Positions 50,274 to 59,162 of a stretch of 64,000 nt of DNA are shown here, in pieces. A program made the position numbers and the translations under genes. Within the stretch, counting starts at the first letter, position 1; each line of letters opens with the position of its first letter. The notes below the pieces were generated by a model. The model searched no databases. It had not been told where the DNA came from and worked only from the letters and a program-made list of their open reading frames with translations. Origin of the DNA: an uncultured Pontibacter sp. (GTDB lineage Bacteria > Bacteroidota > Bacteroidia > Cytophagales > Hymenobacteraceae). The stretch spans positions 1,116,001 to 1,180,000 of the forward strand of contig NZ_CANMNI010000001.1 of the NCBI RefSeq assembly GCF_947499215.1, read 5' to 3'.

Positions 50274-50281
50274 TAAATTTG
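50274..50281 (+). promoter_or_regulatory. -7 promoter box for the YeiH gene
   Basis: TAAATTTG matches TAnnTTTG and lies 27 bp upstream of the ATG at 50309. Confidence 0.5.
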
Positions 50282-50308
50282 TCTGCCATAAGCCAATAGC
50301 CCATCAGC

Positions 50309-51259
50309 ATGTCCAAACTTTTTCCGCTCTCCTCTCCCCTACTGCAGAAAACGATTTTTATTGCCTTTGTTCTCCTGATCTTGTTTACCCCGTTACTTAA
50401 CTCGGCTTTGGCTTTGGGAGCAGGTTTAGTGATAGGGCTTCTGCTGGGCAATCCTTTTAAAGCGCATACCGGTAAAATTTCGAAGTACCTCTTGCAGGCT
50501 GCTGTCGTTGGCTTGGGCTTTGGCATAGACCTGTACCAAGTGGCCGAAACCGGACTAATTGGCGTGGCCTATACCTTGGTGTCGCTGGCCGCTACGATGG
50601 TCATTGGTCTGTTGCTTGGCAAGTTATTCTATACCCCTCCCCGCCTCACGCACCTTGTTTCGTCGGGCACGGCCATTTGCGGGGGTAGTGCTATTGCGGC
50701 GGTGGCTCCGGCTATCAAAGCCAACGATCAGGAAATTTCGGTGGCGCTCGGTATTGTGTTTGTGCTGAACGCAGTAGCGCTTTTTATTTTTCCGCCTATC
50801 GGTAATGCACTCGGACTTTCGCAGGAACAGTTCGGCATTTGGGCAGCCATTGCCATACACGACACCAGCTCAGTAGTAGGCGCCGCCACCCGCTACGGCG
50901 ACGAAGCTTTGAAAATTGCGACCACCCTCAAACTGACCCGCGCGCTTTGGATCGTTCCGTTGGTGCTGGTCTCTAGCCTGATGTTCAAAGACGGGAAAAA
51001 GAAACTAAGCATCCCGACCTTTATTCTGCTTTTCGTGCTGGCTTCGGTGATTAGCACCTTTATACCTGCTATGGAGATTATTTCTCCGACTATCGTCATG
51101 CTGGCCAAAAAAGGACTGCTCCTCAGCCTTTTCCTCATTGGTGCCAACATTAGCCTGAGCGCTTTAAAGGCAATTAGTCCGAAGCCTTTCTGGCAGGGCG
51201 TTATCCTGTGGCTCTTTATTTCAGTGGTCTCGCTGACTGTCATCTACGGTCTGGGCTAA
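50309..51259 (+). CDS. YeiH family putative sulfate/anion exporter
   Basis: This 316-residue membrane protein belongs to the YeiH/UPF0324 family (TIGR00698). About ten helices are visible; signatures include LGFGIDLYQVAETG near residue 70, VSSGTAICGGSAIAAVAPAIKA near 118 and AAIAIHDTSSVVGAATRYGDEAL near 180. Members have been proposed to export sulfite/sulfate-type anions, but direct evidence is thin. It is preceded by its own promoter box, and 48 bp after its stop lies a catalase gene relic. Confidence 0.9.
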   Translation: MSKLFPLSSPLLQKTIFIAFVLLILFTPLLNSALALGAGLVIGLLLGNPFKAHTGKISKYLLQAAVVGLGFGIDLYQVAETGLIGVAYTLVSLAATMVIGLLLGKLFYTPPRLTHLVSSGTAICGGSAIAAVAPAIKANDQEISVALGIVFVLNAVALFIFPPIGNALGLSQEQFGIWAAIAIHDTSSVVGAATRYGDEALKIATTLKLTRALWIVPLVLVSSLMFKDGKKKLSIPTFILLFVLASVISTFIPAMEIISPTIVMLAKKGLLLSLFLIGANISLSALKAISPKPFWQGVILWLFISVVSLTVIYGLG

Positions 51260-51307
51260 GCTTGACATATCATAAACAAAAACTATCATATCATAAATTT
51301 AATTTAT

Positions 51308-51520
51308 TTGAACTATATAATTAGGAGCTATACTTTTGAGGCATTCAAACACAGCAATATCGTGGGAGCCATGCAAGGTATAGACGGACCGAAGCGGGCA
51401 GAGATTATAAACCGTCAGCTGTGTCACTTCTTCCGCGCCGACATTGGTTTTGGACTAGGTATAGCGCAGGGATTGGGTGTGGATGTGAGCGCCCTTACTG
51501 GAGGCGTGCAGGCCCACTAA
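51308..51520 (+). pseudogene. relic of a catalase C-terminus
   Basis: The 70-codon frame (TTG start, so probably not a true start) contains GPKRAEIINRQLCHFFRADIG followed by GLGIAQGLGVDVSAL. From memory this resembles the C-terminal end of clade 1/3-type catalases (a helix with RQLxHF.RAD...G..IA.GLG). No heme-binding RxFxYxDTQ or active-site region is upstream; the 48 bp before it and the YeiH gene have none of the rest of a catalase. It therefore looks like the tail of a deleted catalase gene that keeps its terminator. The catalase assignment is from recognition alone. Confidence 0.5.
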
Positions 51521-51545
51521 ATTGACACTATATTTTGTGCTATGG

Positions 51546-51577
51546 AAAAGCCGGCCATGTGCCGGCTTTTTTGTTTT
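51546..51577 (+). terminator. intrinsic terminator
   Basis: AAAAGCCGGC pairs with GCCGGCTTTT around CATGT, followed by more T. It lies 25 bp after the catalase relic, probably its original terminator. Confidence 0.8.
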
Positions 51578-51771
51578 ACTAGAACTCGAGCAGTTCAATG
51601 CCTGCATCTATGCATAATCTGGATATACCTACTGCGCTAGTTTTCAGGTCCGACTTTCAGTCCTCATGCTGCTAAAACCTGAGACACCAGAACGATTAGT
51701 CCCTTTATACCTTAGCCCCATCCTGCCCGGAACCTAAACCCAATTAAAATTGTATTAATTTCAAACACATG

Positions 51772-51789
51772 AATACATGTTCATGTATT
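51772..51789. promoter_or_regulatory. putative ArsR-type operator
   Basis: AATACATG-TT-CATGTATT is a perfect inverted repeat 25 bp upstream of the regulator's ATG, with the size and two-base centre typical of ArsR-family operators. Confidence 0.55.
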
Positions 51790-51814
51790 GCAATTACCTA
51801 TTATTTATACCTGC

Positions 51815-52126
51815 ATGACTGACCTGAAAGTAAGGGTAGACAAAAAGAAATTGGAGAAGACAGCCTATGTGCTGAAATGCGTGGCACACCCGGTACGCAT
51901 CAGCATTATTGACCTATTGGAACAGCAAGAGCAACTTACCGTGAGTCAGCTGCAGGAAGTACTTCAAATTGAACAGTCGCTGCTCTCGCACCACCTTACC
52001 AATATGCGCGACAAGGGTATTGTAGAGACTCGTCGGCAAGGCAAGCATGTACTTTATTCACTTACCGACTCTTCCATCTCCAGCATCATTGATTGCATCA
52101 AAGGCTGTAAGCCGGTGCAACAGTAA
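51815..52126 (+). CDS. ArsR family winged-helix repressor
   Basis: From ATG 51815 the 103-residue protein has the ArsR fold: LKCVAHPVRISIIDLLEQQ, then LTVSQLQEVLQIEQSLLSHHLTNMRDKGIVETRRQGKHVLYSL, with recognition helix QSLLSHHLTNM. The cysteines (Cys22 in LKCVAHP, Cys95 and Cys99 near IIDCIKGCKP) could sense a metal or sulfur species; the CxC of arsenic sensors is absent. The tail pair resembles redox or persulfide sensors of the family (inference). A perfect inverted repeat overlaps its upstream region, and a rhodanese gene follows, so it may control sulfur-related functions. Confidence 0.88.
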   Translation: MTDLKVRVDKKKLEKTAYVLKCVAHPVRISIIDLLEQQEQLTVSQLQEVLQIEQSLLSHHLTNMRDKGIVETRRQGKHVLYSLTDSSISSIIDCIKGCKPVQQ

Positions 52127-52244
52127 GAATATGCAAAAATGAAATTATTTTCATATACTTACCGGTTACAGCCCGTACAAATTTGGCTGGAGCACCAAAA
52201 GTTGACTAAAAACGTTAGTATAAAATAAGATAAACCGCACCTTT

Positions 52245-52640
52245 ATGAAACTCTTCCTAATAACTTTTTTGGCAGCCGGTATGATGAGCTGCACCAGCCC
52301 GCAGCAGGGCGAAGGCAGTGTTAAAACTATATCTGCCACCGAATACAAAGAGCACCATGAAAAAATCGACAACCAAGAAGTTATGCTGGTTGATGTTCGG
52401 ACTCCTGCTGAGTTTGAAGCGGGACACCTCGAAAACACCCAGCACGCCGACTTCCTAAGCGGACAGTTTGAAAAAGAAATGCAGACTTGGGACAAGGACA
52501 AAACCTACTACCTCTACTGCGCCAGCGGCAACCGCAGCGGCAAAGCAGCCAAACAGATGGAAGAAGCCGGCTTTAAGAACGTCTACAACATCGGCGGTTA
52601 CTCAGATCTGAAAGCAGCCGGACTGCCTGTGAAGGAGTAA
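52245..52640 (+). CDS. rhodanese-like lipoprotein
   Basis: The 131-residue protein has a lipoprotein signal with lipobox MMSC (Cys16) and a single rhodanese domain. Features are VMLVDVRTPAEFEAGHLENTQHADF near residue 46, and the active-site loop YCASGNRSGKAA with catalytic Cys92. Rhodaneses transfer sulfane sulfur; the lipid anchor places it in the envelope. It lies 118 bp after the ArsR-family regulator, so the two may be functionally linked, for example in sulfide or persulfide handling (inference). Confidence 0.9.
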   Translation: MKLFLITFLAAGMMSCTSPQQGEGSVKTISATEYKEHHEKIDNQEVMLVDVRTPAEFEAGHLENTQHADFLSGQFEKEMQTWDKDKTYYLYCASGNRSGKAAKQMEEAGFKNVYNIGGYSDLKAAGLPVKE

Positions 52641-52714
52641 TTGTCAGCAATTGGTATAGCAGCATGAACGTCAGTTAGTATTTATGCGTACCTTTACATG
52701 ATCTATTTGACATC

Positions 52715-53137
52715 ATGCTGCTAAAACATCCCCCTTTTCAAACTGTATTCTCTTCAGATTTCTACAAAATAAAAATTGACCAAGAGAATAACCTGTTGCT
52801 AGCAGAGTGGCAAAGAGCAGTGAATAGGGACGAAATGATCATGGGAGGCACCAAGCTTTTCGAGGCTCTACGTGACACGGGCATTACCAGAGCTGTAGGA
52901 AATGCTGAACTGCTCACCATGTTAGACGCTCCAACTAAAGAGTGGATGTCCACAACATTTTACGAACTGCTTTCTCAAACCTCACTTCACAAACTGGCAA
53001 GAGTGCTGCCGAGCAGCCTTTTCTCCAAGCTAGCATTGGAGGCAGTCGCCACGCGGGCAGAGGCCCAGAATATCAACAAATTCCTGTTTAAGAACTTCTC
53101 CAGCCAAGAAGACGCCCTGATCTGGATTAACGAGTAA
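52715..53137 (+). CDS. STAS/SpoIIAA-like protein of unknown function (second paralog)
   Basis: The 140-residue protein has the same layout as the one at 36632: an N-terminal strand pair (DFYKIKIDQENNLLLAEWQRAV), a helix, GITRAVGNAELLTMLDAPTKEWM, a long helix region and a closing helix EDALIWINE. Identity between the two is low, but the arrangement and aromatic positions correspond. There is no signal peptide. It lies alone, without a clear operon partner; function unknown. Confidence 0.65.
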   Translation: MLLKHPPFQTVFSSDFYKIKIDQENNLLLAEWQRAVNRDEMIMGGTKLFEALRDTGITRAVGNAELLTMLDAPTKEWMSTTFYELLSQTSLHKLARVLPSSLFSKLALEAVATRAEAQNINKFLFKNFSSQEDALIWINE

Positions 53138-53432
53138 GCCCAATCGGCCAAGCTTGATCCTGCAAATTATTGGGCCCTGTAAAGCACTGCTGTCACTGCA
53201 TTCCGCTGTTATTTTAGGTCTTCATATAAGAAACAACCTAGCCAGAATATCCCTCTTCCTTCGCAGCTAAGCCGCGATCCAAATCTTCTCCCCCTCCATC
53301 AATAAATACTAAGTAACCCTAATCCAATATAGCAAAACCTCTATACCTAGTCCGGAAAAAATTATATAACAAACTTGCAGTATAGGTATACCTTAATGTA
53401 ACTTGTGGTGCAAAGGAGAAAGGAATAGGGAT

Positions 53433-54659
53433 ATGCGCGTACTACACACTTCAGACTGGCACCTTGGCCAGCGCCTCGTCAACCTCGAACGGACCGATGA
53501 GCACCAGCATTTCCTTGACTGGCTCTTACAAACAATTGATGCTGAAAAGGTTGACGTGCTCCTGATGGCCGGCGATGTGTTTGACACCGGCGCTCCTTCC
53601 AACACCGCACTTAGGCAATACTATACCTTCTTGACTAAGGTATGTGCCACCTGTTGTCGCCATATCATCATCACGGGCGGTAACCACGACTCCGTTTCGA
53701 CATTAAACGCTCCCAAAGAACTCCTTGATTGCTTTAACATAAAAGTGATAGGCGGCGCCACCACTGACTTGCTGGACGAACTGATCGAACTGCGGGACGA
53801 AAACGGTAACTTGGAGCTGGTCGTTTGTGCTGTGCCTTTTCTGCGCGACCGCGACGTGCGACTGTCCGTTGCCGGCGAAAGCTACGAAGAACGGGAACAG
53901 CGCATCAAGCAAGGTATAGCCGCGCATTATGCCGCCTTCGTGCCGCATGTGCAGTCTTACAAAACTCAAGCTATACCTGTCGTGGCGATGGGTCACTTAT
54001 TTGCGGCTGGCGGCTCAGCTTCCGACAGCGAAAAAGAAATCCATGTAGGCAACCTCGGTCAGATCGGGGCGGATCAGTTCCCGAAAGAATTTGATTATGT
54101 GGCCCTTGGGCACCTGCACCGTCCGCAACAAGTTAACAAGAGTCACCACATCCGCTACTCTGGCTCCCCTATTCCACTTAGTTTTAGTGAAGTGGCTGAT
54201 AAAAAAGTGGTCTTTGTGCTGGACTTCGAGGCCGGAAAACTCTCAGACCTGAAAGAGATCGCTATACCTACCTGTCGCAAGTTGGTGCGCTTTAAAGGCG
54301 AACTGGAGGAGGTGAAACAGAAAATTGCGGTATACGATAACAGTGGCTATACCATGCCGGCGTGGGCTGAACTACAAGTGGAACTGGAGGCCCCTATACC
54401 TGACCTGAATCAGCAATTAGAAGAAATTTTCAACCTTAAAAACAAAGAGCTACAGTTACTGATCCACCGTCCGCCTATCATCAAAACAGTCCGACAAACA
54501 CTGGAGCAGCAGGTGCAGGAGGAAGTGGACCTGCATACCCTGAGTGAGAAAGACGTGTTCCTGAAGCGCTGCGAAAGCGCTTTTCCCGAAAGTGACCATA
54601 CCGAGTTAATGGCTAATTTTTCAGAACTGCTTGAGTTGATGCGGCAGGAGGAGGTTTAG
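53433..54659 (+). CDS. sbcD: exonuclease SbcCD subunit D
   Basis: SbcD is the Mre11-type nuclease of the SbcCD complex, which opens DNA hairpins and trims double-strand ends. The 408-residue protein has the phosphodiesterase motifs HTSDWHLGQ (Asp8, His10), MAGDVFDTG, GGNHDS, MGHLFA and GHLHRPQ in the right order, with a capping domain and SbcD-type C-terminal domain. The start at 53433 gives the standard N-terminus; a ten-codon upstream extension was rejected. It is followed by a small membrane-protein gene and then sbcC. Confidence 0.95.
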   Translation: MRVLHTSDWHLGQRLVNLERTDEHQHFLDWLLQTIDAEKVDVLLMAGDVFDTGAPSNTALRQYYTFLTKVCATCCRHIIITGGNHDSVSTLNAPKELLDCFNIKVIGGATTDLLDELIELRDENGNLELVVCAVPFLRDRDVRLSVAGESYEEREQRIKQGIAAHYAAFVPHVQSYKTQAIPVVAMGHLFAAGGSASDSEKEIHVGNLGQIGADQFPKEFDYVALGHLHRPQQVNKSHHIRYSGSPIPLSFSEVADKKVVFVLDFEAGKLSDLKEIAIPTCRKLVRFKGELEEVKQKIAVYDNSGYTMPAWAELQVELEAPIPDLNQQLEEIFNLKNKELQLLIHRPPIIKTVRQTLEQQVQEEVDLHTLSEKDVFLKRCESAFPESDHTELMANFSELLELMRQEEV

Positions 54660-54704
54660 CCCCCTCAAAGACTAGTCACTGCTGTGAAAACAAAAACAAA
54701 ATGC

Positions 54705-55241
54705 ATGAAGTCAGTTCTAGAACTTAAACATTGGCAGGTTTTTCTAACCATTACCATTGCTTCCTTTTTTTCGGAGATTAACCCTGAAAGTTTTCCGTTC
54801 ATTAATGCGATCCTTTCCCTAACAGCGGTATTGGCCATACTACTTTGGCCACTTTCGCTTGGATATGAAATGAATCACCTACTGCCATCAAAAATAAAAC
54901 TATCCCCCACATTATTTATTCTGAATGGCTTTTTAGTTGTGGCTCTCTTAAGTGTTTCAACAGTTCTTGGAGAAGAGTTAAGCTATAGCGGCAATGGATT
55001 TAAAGCAATACCTGTATACTACGGTTTATTCGCTATACTGCACTTATTTGCTTTTCCTGCCAAAATGCTGAAGTCATTAGAACTTGGGAGGAAAGCTCAA
55101 TTTGGAGATTATGCAGGAGATTTTTTCCTGATGTTCTTTTGGCCTATTGGTATCTGGGTGATCCAGCCGAGAGTCAATAAAATCAAAGAGAAAATGGACA
55201 TACAAGAGCTACTCGCTTCCTCCAATACAATTCAAAACTAA
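54705..55241 (+). CDS. small membrane protein inserted between sbcD and sbcC
   Basis: From ATG 54705 the 178-residue protein begins MKSVLELKHWQVFLTI and has four hydrophobic helices (about 9-25, 36-52, 67-88, 102-122) plus a C-terminal segment FGDYAGDFFLMFFWPIGIWVIQPRVNK. I recognise this last pattern (F-DYAGxFF...FPIGIWxIQPRxN) from a family of hypothetical Bacteroidota membrane proteins with LKHWQ at the N-terminus. The DNA is clearly richer in A/T than the flanking sbc genes, suggesting a separate origin. A GTG seven codons earlier is an alternative start. Confidence 0.75.
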   Translation: MKSVLELKHWQVFLTITIASFFSEINPESFPFINAILSLTAVLAILLWPLSLGYEMNHLLPSKIKLSPTLFILNGFLVVALLSVSTVLGEELSYSGNGFKAIPVYYGLFAILHLFAFPAKMLKSLELGRKAQFGDYAGDFFLMFFWPIGIWVIQPRVNKIKEKMDIQELLASSNTIQN

Positions 55242-55296
55242 GCACAACCCATTACCCCGAAAACAAGCTCAAGCATTTACCCAAGTCTTTTAGCCC

Positions 55297-58200
55297 ATGA
55301 AAATCCTCGTCGTCCGCTTCCTGAACCTGAACTCGCTGAAAGGTGAGCACGAGATCCGTTTCGACCAGAGTCCGCTGGCTGATGCGGGGCTGTTTGCGAT
55401 TACCGGTCCGACCGGGGCGGGCAAGACCACCATTCTGGATGCGATTACGGTAGGACTTTACGGGCTGGCCCACCGCCACAGCAACGACCGTCCGCTGGAG
55501 CTGATGACCCGCCATACGGCCGAGTGCTATTCGGAGGTGGAGTTTGAGGCCAATGGCAAGGTATACCGCTCCAAATGGCATCTGCGCCGCAGCCGTGGCA
55601 AGGTGGAGGGCCGCATACAGGCCGTGCACATGGAGCTTTATGATGCGCAAACCAATGAAATATTTGACCTGAAACCCAGTCAGGTACCGGGCAAGGTAGC
55701 TGAAGTATGTGGGCTGGACTACGACCAGTTTCTGCGGTCGGTGATGCTCTCGCAAGGCGATTTCGCGCGCTTCCTGAAGGCGGATGAAAAGGACCGTAGC
55801 AGCCTGTTGGAAAAAATTACAGACACCGGCATCTATTCCGACATCTCAAAATTCGCTTTTGAAAAAGCCAAGCAGGAACGTCAGAAATACGAAGGGCTAG
55901 AGCAATTACTCAAGAACACACAGCTACTGCCAGAGGAGCAGCGTGAGGCCTATGAGGCAAGTATAAAAGAGCTGACTGAGCAGGAAACCGCACTTCAGGG
56001 CGACTTGGCCAAACTGCAGGAAAAAGTGCAATGGCTACAGCAGGTGGCACAATTTCAAGCGAGACAAAAGCAGCATCAAGAAGCTTTGCAGCAGCAGGAG
56101 CAAAAATTGTCAAGCCTTCAGCCTGACTTTGCGAAACTGGCGCAACATCAACAGGCACATCAGTTCGTGGGCGAACTGGCCGAGATCCGCAGCGCCAACA
56201 GCAAAGTAGCGGAGGCACAGGAGCAATTGCAGACCTTGCAAAAGCGCGTACCTGTACTTCAGACTGAACTGGAGGCCGCCGGAAATATGGCCATTGAAGC
56301 CACCAAAGCCTATCAACAGCAAGAGGAGGCTTTGCACAAGCTGGAGCCTATCCTATCGCAAGTTACCCTGTTGGACCATCAGCTAAATAGCGTTCGTGAA
56401 TCTTACAGCAAAAATAAAACCGCCTATGTAGCTTTTGAGCAGCAACTGCAGCAAGAGCAGTTACAGTTGCAGGCCAAGCAGTTGGAGCTAGAGAAACTGA
56501 CGCAAGAGGCTACCAACATAAAGAACTGGCTGGAGCAACATGCCAAGTTACAGGATCTGAAGGAGCACCTGCCCGAGTTCAAAGCCACACTGCGTGACCT
56601 GCAGGAGGTGGAGCAGCGCATCCGTCGCTGCCAACAGGAACAGCAGGAACTGAACCGACAGCAAATGCAAGAAGCCAAAATACTGGCCGAACTGCAGGAG
56701 CAGCAATCCCAACAAAAGGTGCAGCAGGGGCATTTGCAGCAGCAAAAAGAAGAAAAACTAAGTGCCCTGCAAGGTATACTGGCCGACAAAAGCATGGAGG
56801 AACTGGAGCAGGAAGCCCAATCACAGCCAGCTTTGCTGGCCCGCTACGAGCGCCTGCAGGAACTGGCCCTACAGCATGCGGCACAGCAGCAGAAACTCCA
56901 AGGTATAACAGCGCAATTGACACAGTTGCAACAGCAACGAGAAGAAACAGTAGTAAAATTCCAAGAGCATCAGTCAAGGTATACCCAAGCTGATGAGCAT
57001 TTGCAAACACTCCAGAAACTCGTGGCTCTGCAACAGCAGATTCAGCAGTATGAGGAGGCGCGCCATACCCTGACTCAAAACGAGCCCTGCCCCCTTTGCG
57101 GCTCCACCCACCACCCTTTTGCCGAGAACGGCTATACCTTCGATCTGCCCGAAGAAGTCCTAAAACGAGATAAGCAGCAAGAAGTGGTAAAGGAATTGGA
57201 ACGTATCATGCACCACCTGCAGTTGCAGCAAAGCGCTATGGAACAGCAACAACAACTGGGTCTCAGCGCCAAAACCGAAGCTGAAACTGAACTTAATCGC
57301 CTGCTCTATACCTTCGAACAGCTTTCCGAAGGACTGCCGCAAGGGATAGGTATAGCAGAGGCCGAGCAGTTGACGCAGTTGCGAAAGTCACAGCAAGAAT
57401 CTGCCACGGCATTGCAACAGCAGTTGGCACAGGTCCGCACTCTAAGTCGTGAGTTAGAGGGTATAAACCAGCAGCTTCAGAAACTCCGCGAAGCACAGGT
57501 GCAAGCCCAGTCCAACTTTAACCAGCTACAGGCCTCTGACAAACTCCTGCAGACACAACTGCAGAAACTCCAGCTCAGCCTCACCGATGAGCAGGAGCAA
57601 CAGCAGGCACATACCGAAACTGCTGAGTCCTTTGCCGCCACGTTCGAGCTGCAATATAAGGCAGAAGAGCGCCATACCCTGCTCCAGACATTGGAGCAGC
57701 AAGCCACAGCCTTTACCCAAAAGCAACAGGCGCTGGAAGGTATGCGCGAGAAATACATTGAGCTACAGCAATTGGTGAAAAACCTGAAGGCAAACGAAAC
57801 CCAGAAGCTGAAAGAACTGGCGGAACGGAAGCAAGCGCTCAAAGAGGAGCACGAACAGCTCACGCAACTGAAAACCGAGCGCCATACTCTGTTTGGCGAC
57901 AAGGACCCTGAGCAGGAGCGCAAGCGATCCCGGGAAGAGCTAAACGCCCGGTCCAATCAGGCCGAAGAAGCACGCCGCACCCAATTGCGGAAACAACAGG
58001 AACTGCAGGAAGCCCGCACCCGCCAGACCGAGTGTCTGCAGAAGCACCAGCAGAACACATCGGTGCTGGAGGAACTGCGGCAGGGTTTGCTACACGTGTT
58101 GCAGCAGAAAGGTATTGAAACAATAGAAGCGCTGGGCCAAATGCTGTTGCACCGCGACGAAGCCGACCGCTTGGCCAACCTGAAAGCGCAAACAGAAAAG

Positions 58201-58947
58201 CACCTGACCGAACTACGCAAGAGCCTGAGCGATGTACAGCAGGAGCTGACGCAACTACAGGAAAAGCAGCTGACCGACGAAGGTATAGAAACGCTGAAAC
58301 AGCAGCATCAGCAGAAAACAGCACAGCAGCGGGAGCTTATCTCGCAGCGCGCGCGCCACCAGCAGTTACTGGAGCAGGACGCCCAGCAGCGCGAAAAGAA
58401 CAGGGAACTTGCCGAACAACTAAAGTTGCAGCAGCAGGTATGCCACCGCTGGTCACAGCTTGCCGAGCTGATCGGATCTGCAGACGGCTCCAAGTTCAGC
58501 CGCTTTGCGCAGGGCCTCACCTTGTCCCGACTCGTGGAGCTGGCCAATCGCCACTTGCAGAAACTCAACGATCGCTACCGCATTCTCAAGTCATCCGAAG
58601 AGGATCTGGAACTGCTCATCGTGGATACATTTCAAGCAGAGGCTGTGCGGCCGATGAACACCCTATCCGGGGGGGAGAGCTTTTTGGTTAGTCTGGCCTT
58701 GGCGCTGGGCCTGTCCGATCTGGCCGGTCGTCGCACCCAGATCAACTCACTCTTTATCGATGAGGGCTTTGGCACACTGGATGCCGAGACGCTGGATGCC
58801 GCTATATCCACGCTTGAGAATTTGCATGCCGCCGGCAAAATGATAGGTATCATCTCACACGTGGAGGCACTTAAGGAGCGCATCAGCACCCAGATTGTTG
58901 TAACCAAAAAAGCCGGAGGGGTAAGCACTGTCACAGTGGTTGCCTGA
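55297..58947 (+). CDS. sbcC: exonuclease SbcCD subunit C
   Basis: SbcC is the Rad50-like SMC ATPase of SbcCD. The 1216-residue protein has Walker A GPTGAGKTT at residues 37-45, a very long Gln-rich coiled coil, a zinc hook CPLCG near 598, a second coiled coil, the signature LSGGES near 1122, and Walker B LFIDEGFGTLDAETL near 1150. The coiled coil is unusually rich in Gln (QQQ and QLQ runs). sbcD lies upstream, separated by the unrelated membrane-protein gene. Confidence 0.95.
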   Translation: MKILVVRFLNLNSLKGEHEIRFDQSPLADAGLFAITGPTGAGKTTILDAITVGLYGLAHRHSNDRPLELMTRHTAECYSEVEFEANGKVYRSKWHLRRSRGKVEGRIQAVHMELYDAQTNEIFDLKPSQVPGKVAEVCGLDYDQFLRSVMLSQGDFARFLKADEKDRSSLLEKITDTGIYSDISKFAFEKAKQERQKYEGLEQLLKNTQLLPEEQREAYEASIKELTEQETALQGDLAKLQEKVQWLQQVAQFQARQKQHQEALQQQEQKLSSLQPDFAKLAQHQQAHQFVGELAEIRSANSKVAEAQEQLQTLQKRVPVLQTELEAAGNMAIEATKAYQQQEEALHKLEPILSQVTLLDHQLNSVRESYSKNKTAYVAFEQQLQQEQLQLQAKQLELEKLTQEATNIKNWLEQHAKLQDLKEHLPEFKATLRDLQEVEQRIRRCQQEQQELNRQQMQEAKILAELQEQQSQQKVQQGHLQQQKEEKLSALQGILADKSMEELEQEAQSQPALLARYERLQELALQHAAQQQKLQGITAQLTQLQQQREETVVKFQEHQSRYTQADEHLQTLQKLVALQQQIQQYEEARHTLTQNEPCPLCGSTHHPFAENGYTFDLPEEVLKRDKQQEVVKELERIMHHLQLQQSAMEQQQQLGLSAKTEAETELNRLLYTFEQLSEGLPQGIGIAEAEQLTQLRKSQQESATALQQQLAQVRTLSRELEGINQQLQKLREAQVQAQSNFNQLQASDKLLQTQLQKLQLSLTDEQEQQQAHTETAESFAATFELQYKAEERHTLLQTLEQQATAFTQKQQALEGMREKYIELQQLVKNLKANETQKLKELAERKQALKEEHEQLTQLKTERHTLFGDKDPEQERKRSREELNARSNQAEEARRTQLRKQQELQEARTRQTECLQKHQQNTSVLEELRQGLLHVLQQKGIETIEALGQMLLHRDEADRLANLKAQTEKHLTELRKSLSDVQQELTQLQEKQLTDEGIETLKQQHQQKTAQQRELISQRARHQQLLEQDAQQREKNRELAEQLKLQQQVCHRWSQLAELIGSADGSKFSRFAQGLTLSRLVELANRHLQKLNDRYRILKSSEEDLELLIVDTFQAEAVRPMNTLSGGESFLVSLALALGLSDLAGRRTQINSLFIDEGFGTLDAETLDAAISTLENLHAAGKMIGIISHVEALKERISTQIVVTKKAGGVSTVTVVA

Positions 58948-59162
58948 CTTTACTATAATCCATAACATAGGACTACAAATCTAATGGTAGGGTAATTACA
59001 CCTTTAAGCACCATAAGGGAGCATATTTAAATTTCAGTTAATTGTATTTTTTAAATAAGCCATTTTATACCACGCACTATATTAGCATTTTACAGCATTA
59101 AATTCTTATATTGCTCCTTAATACTGAACCAATTATAGTGTCTAAACCATATAGTGGTCCTT

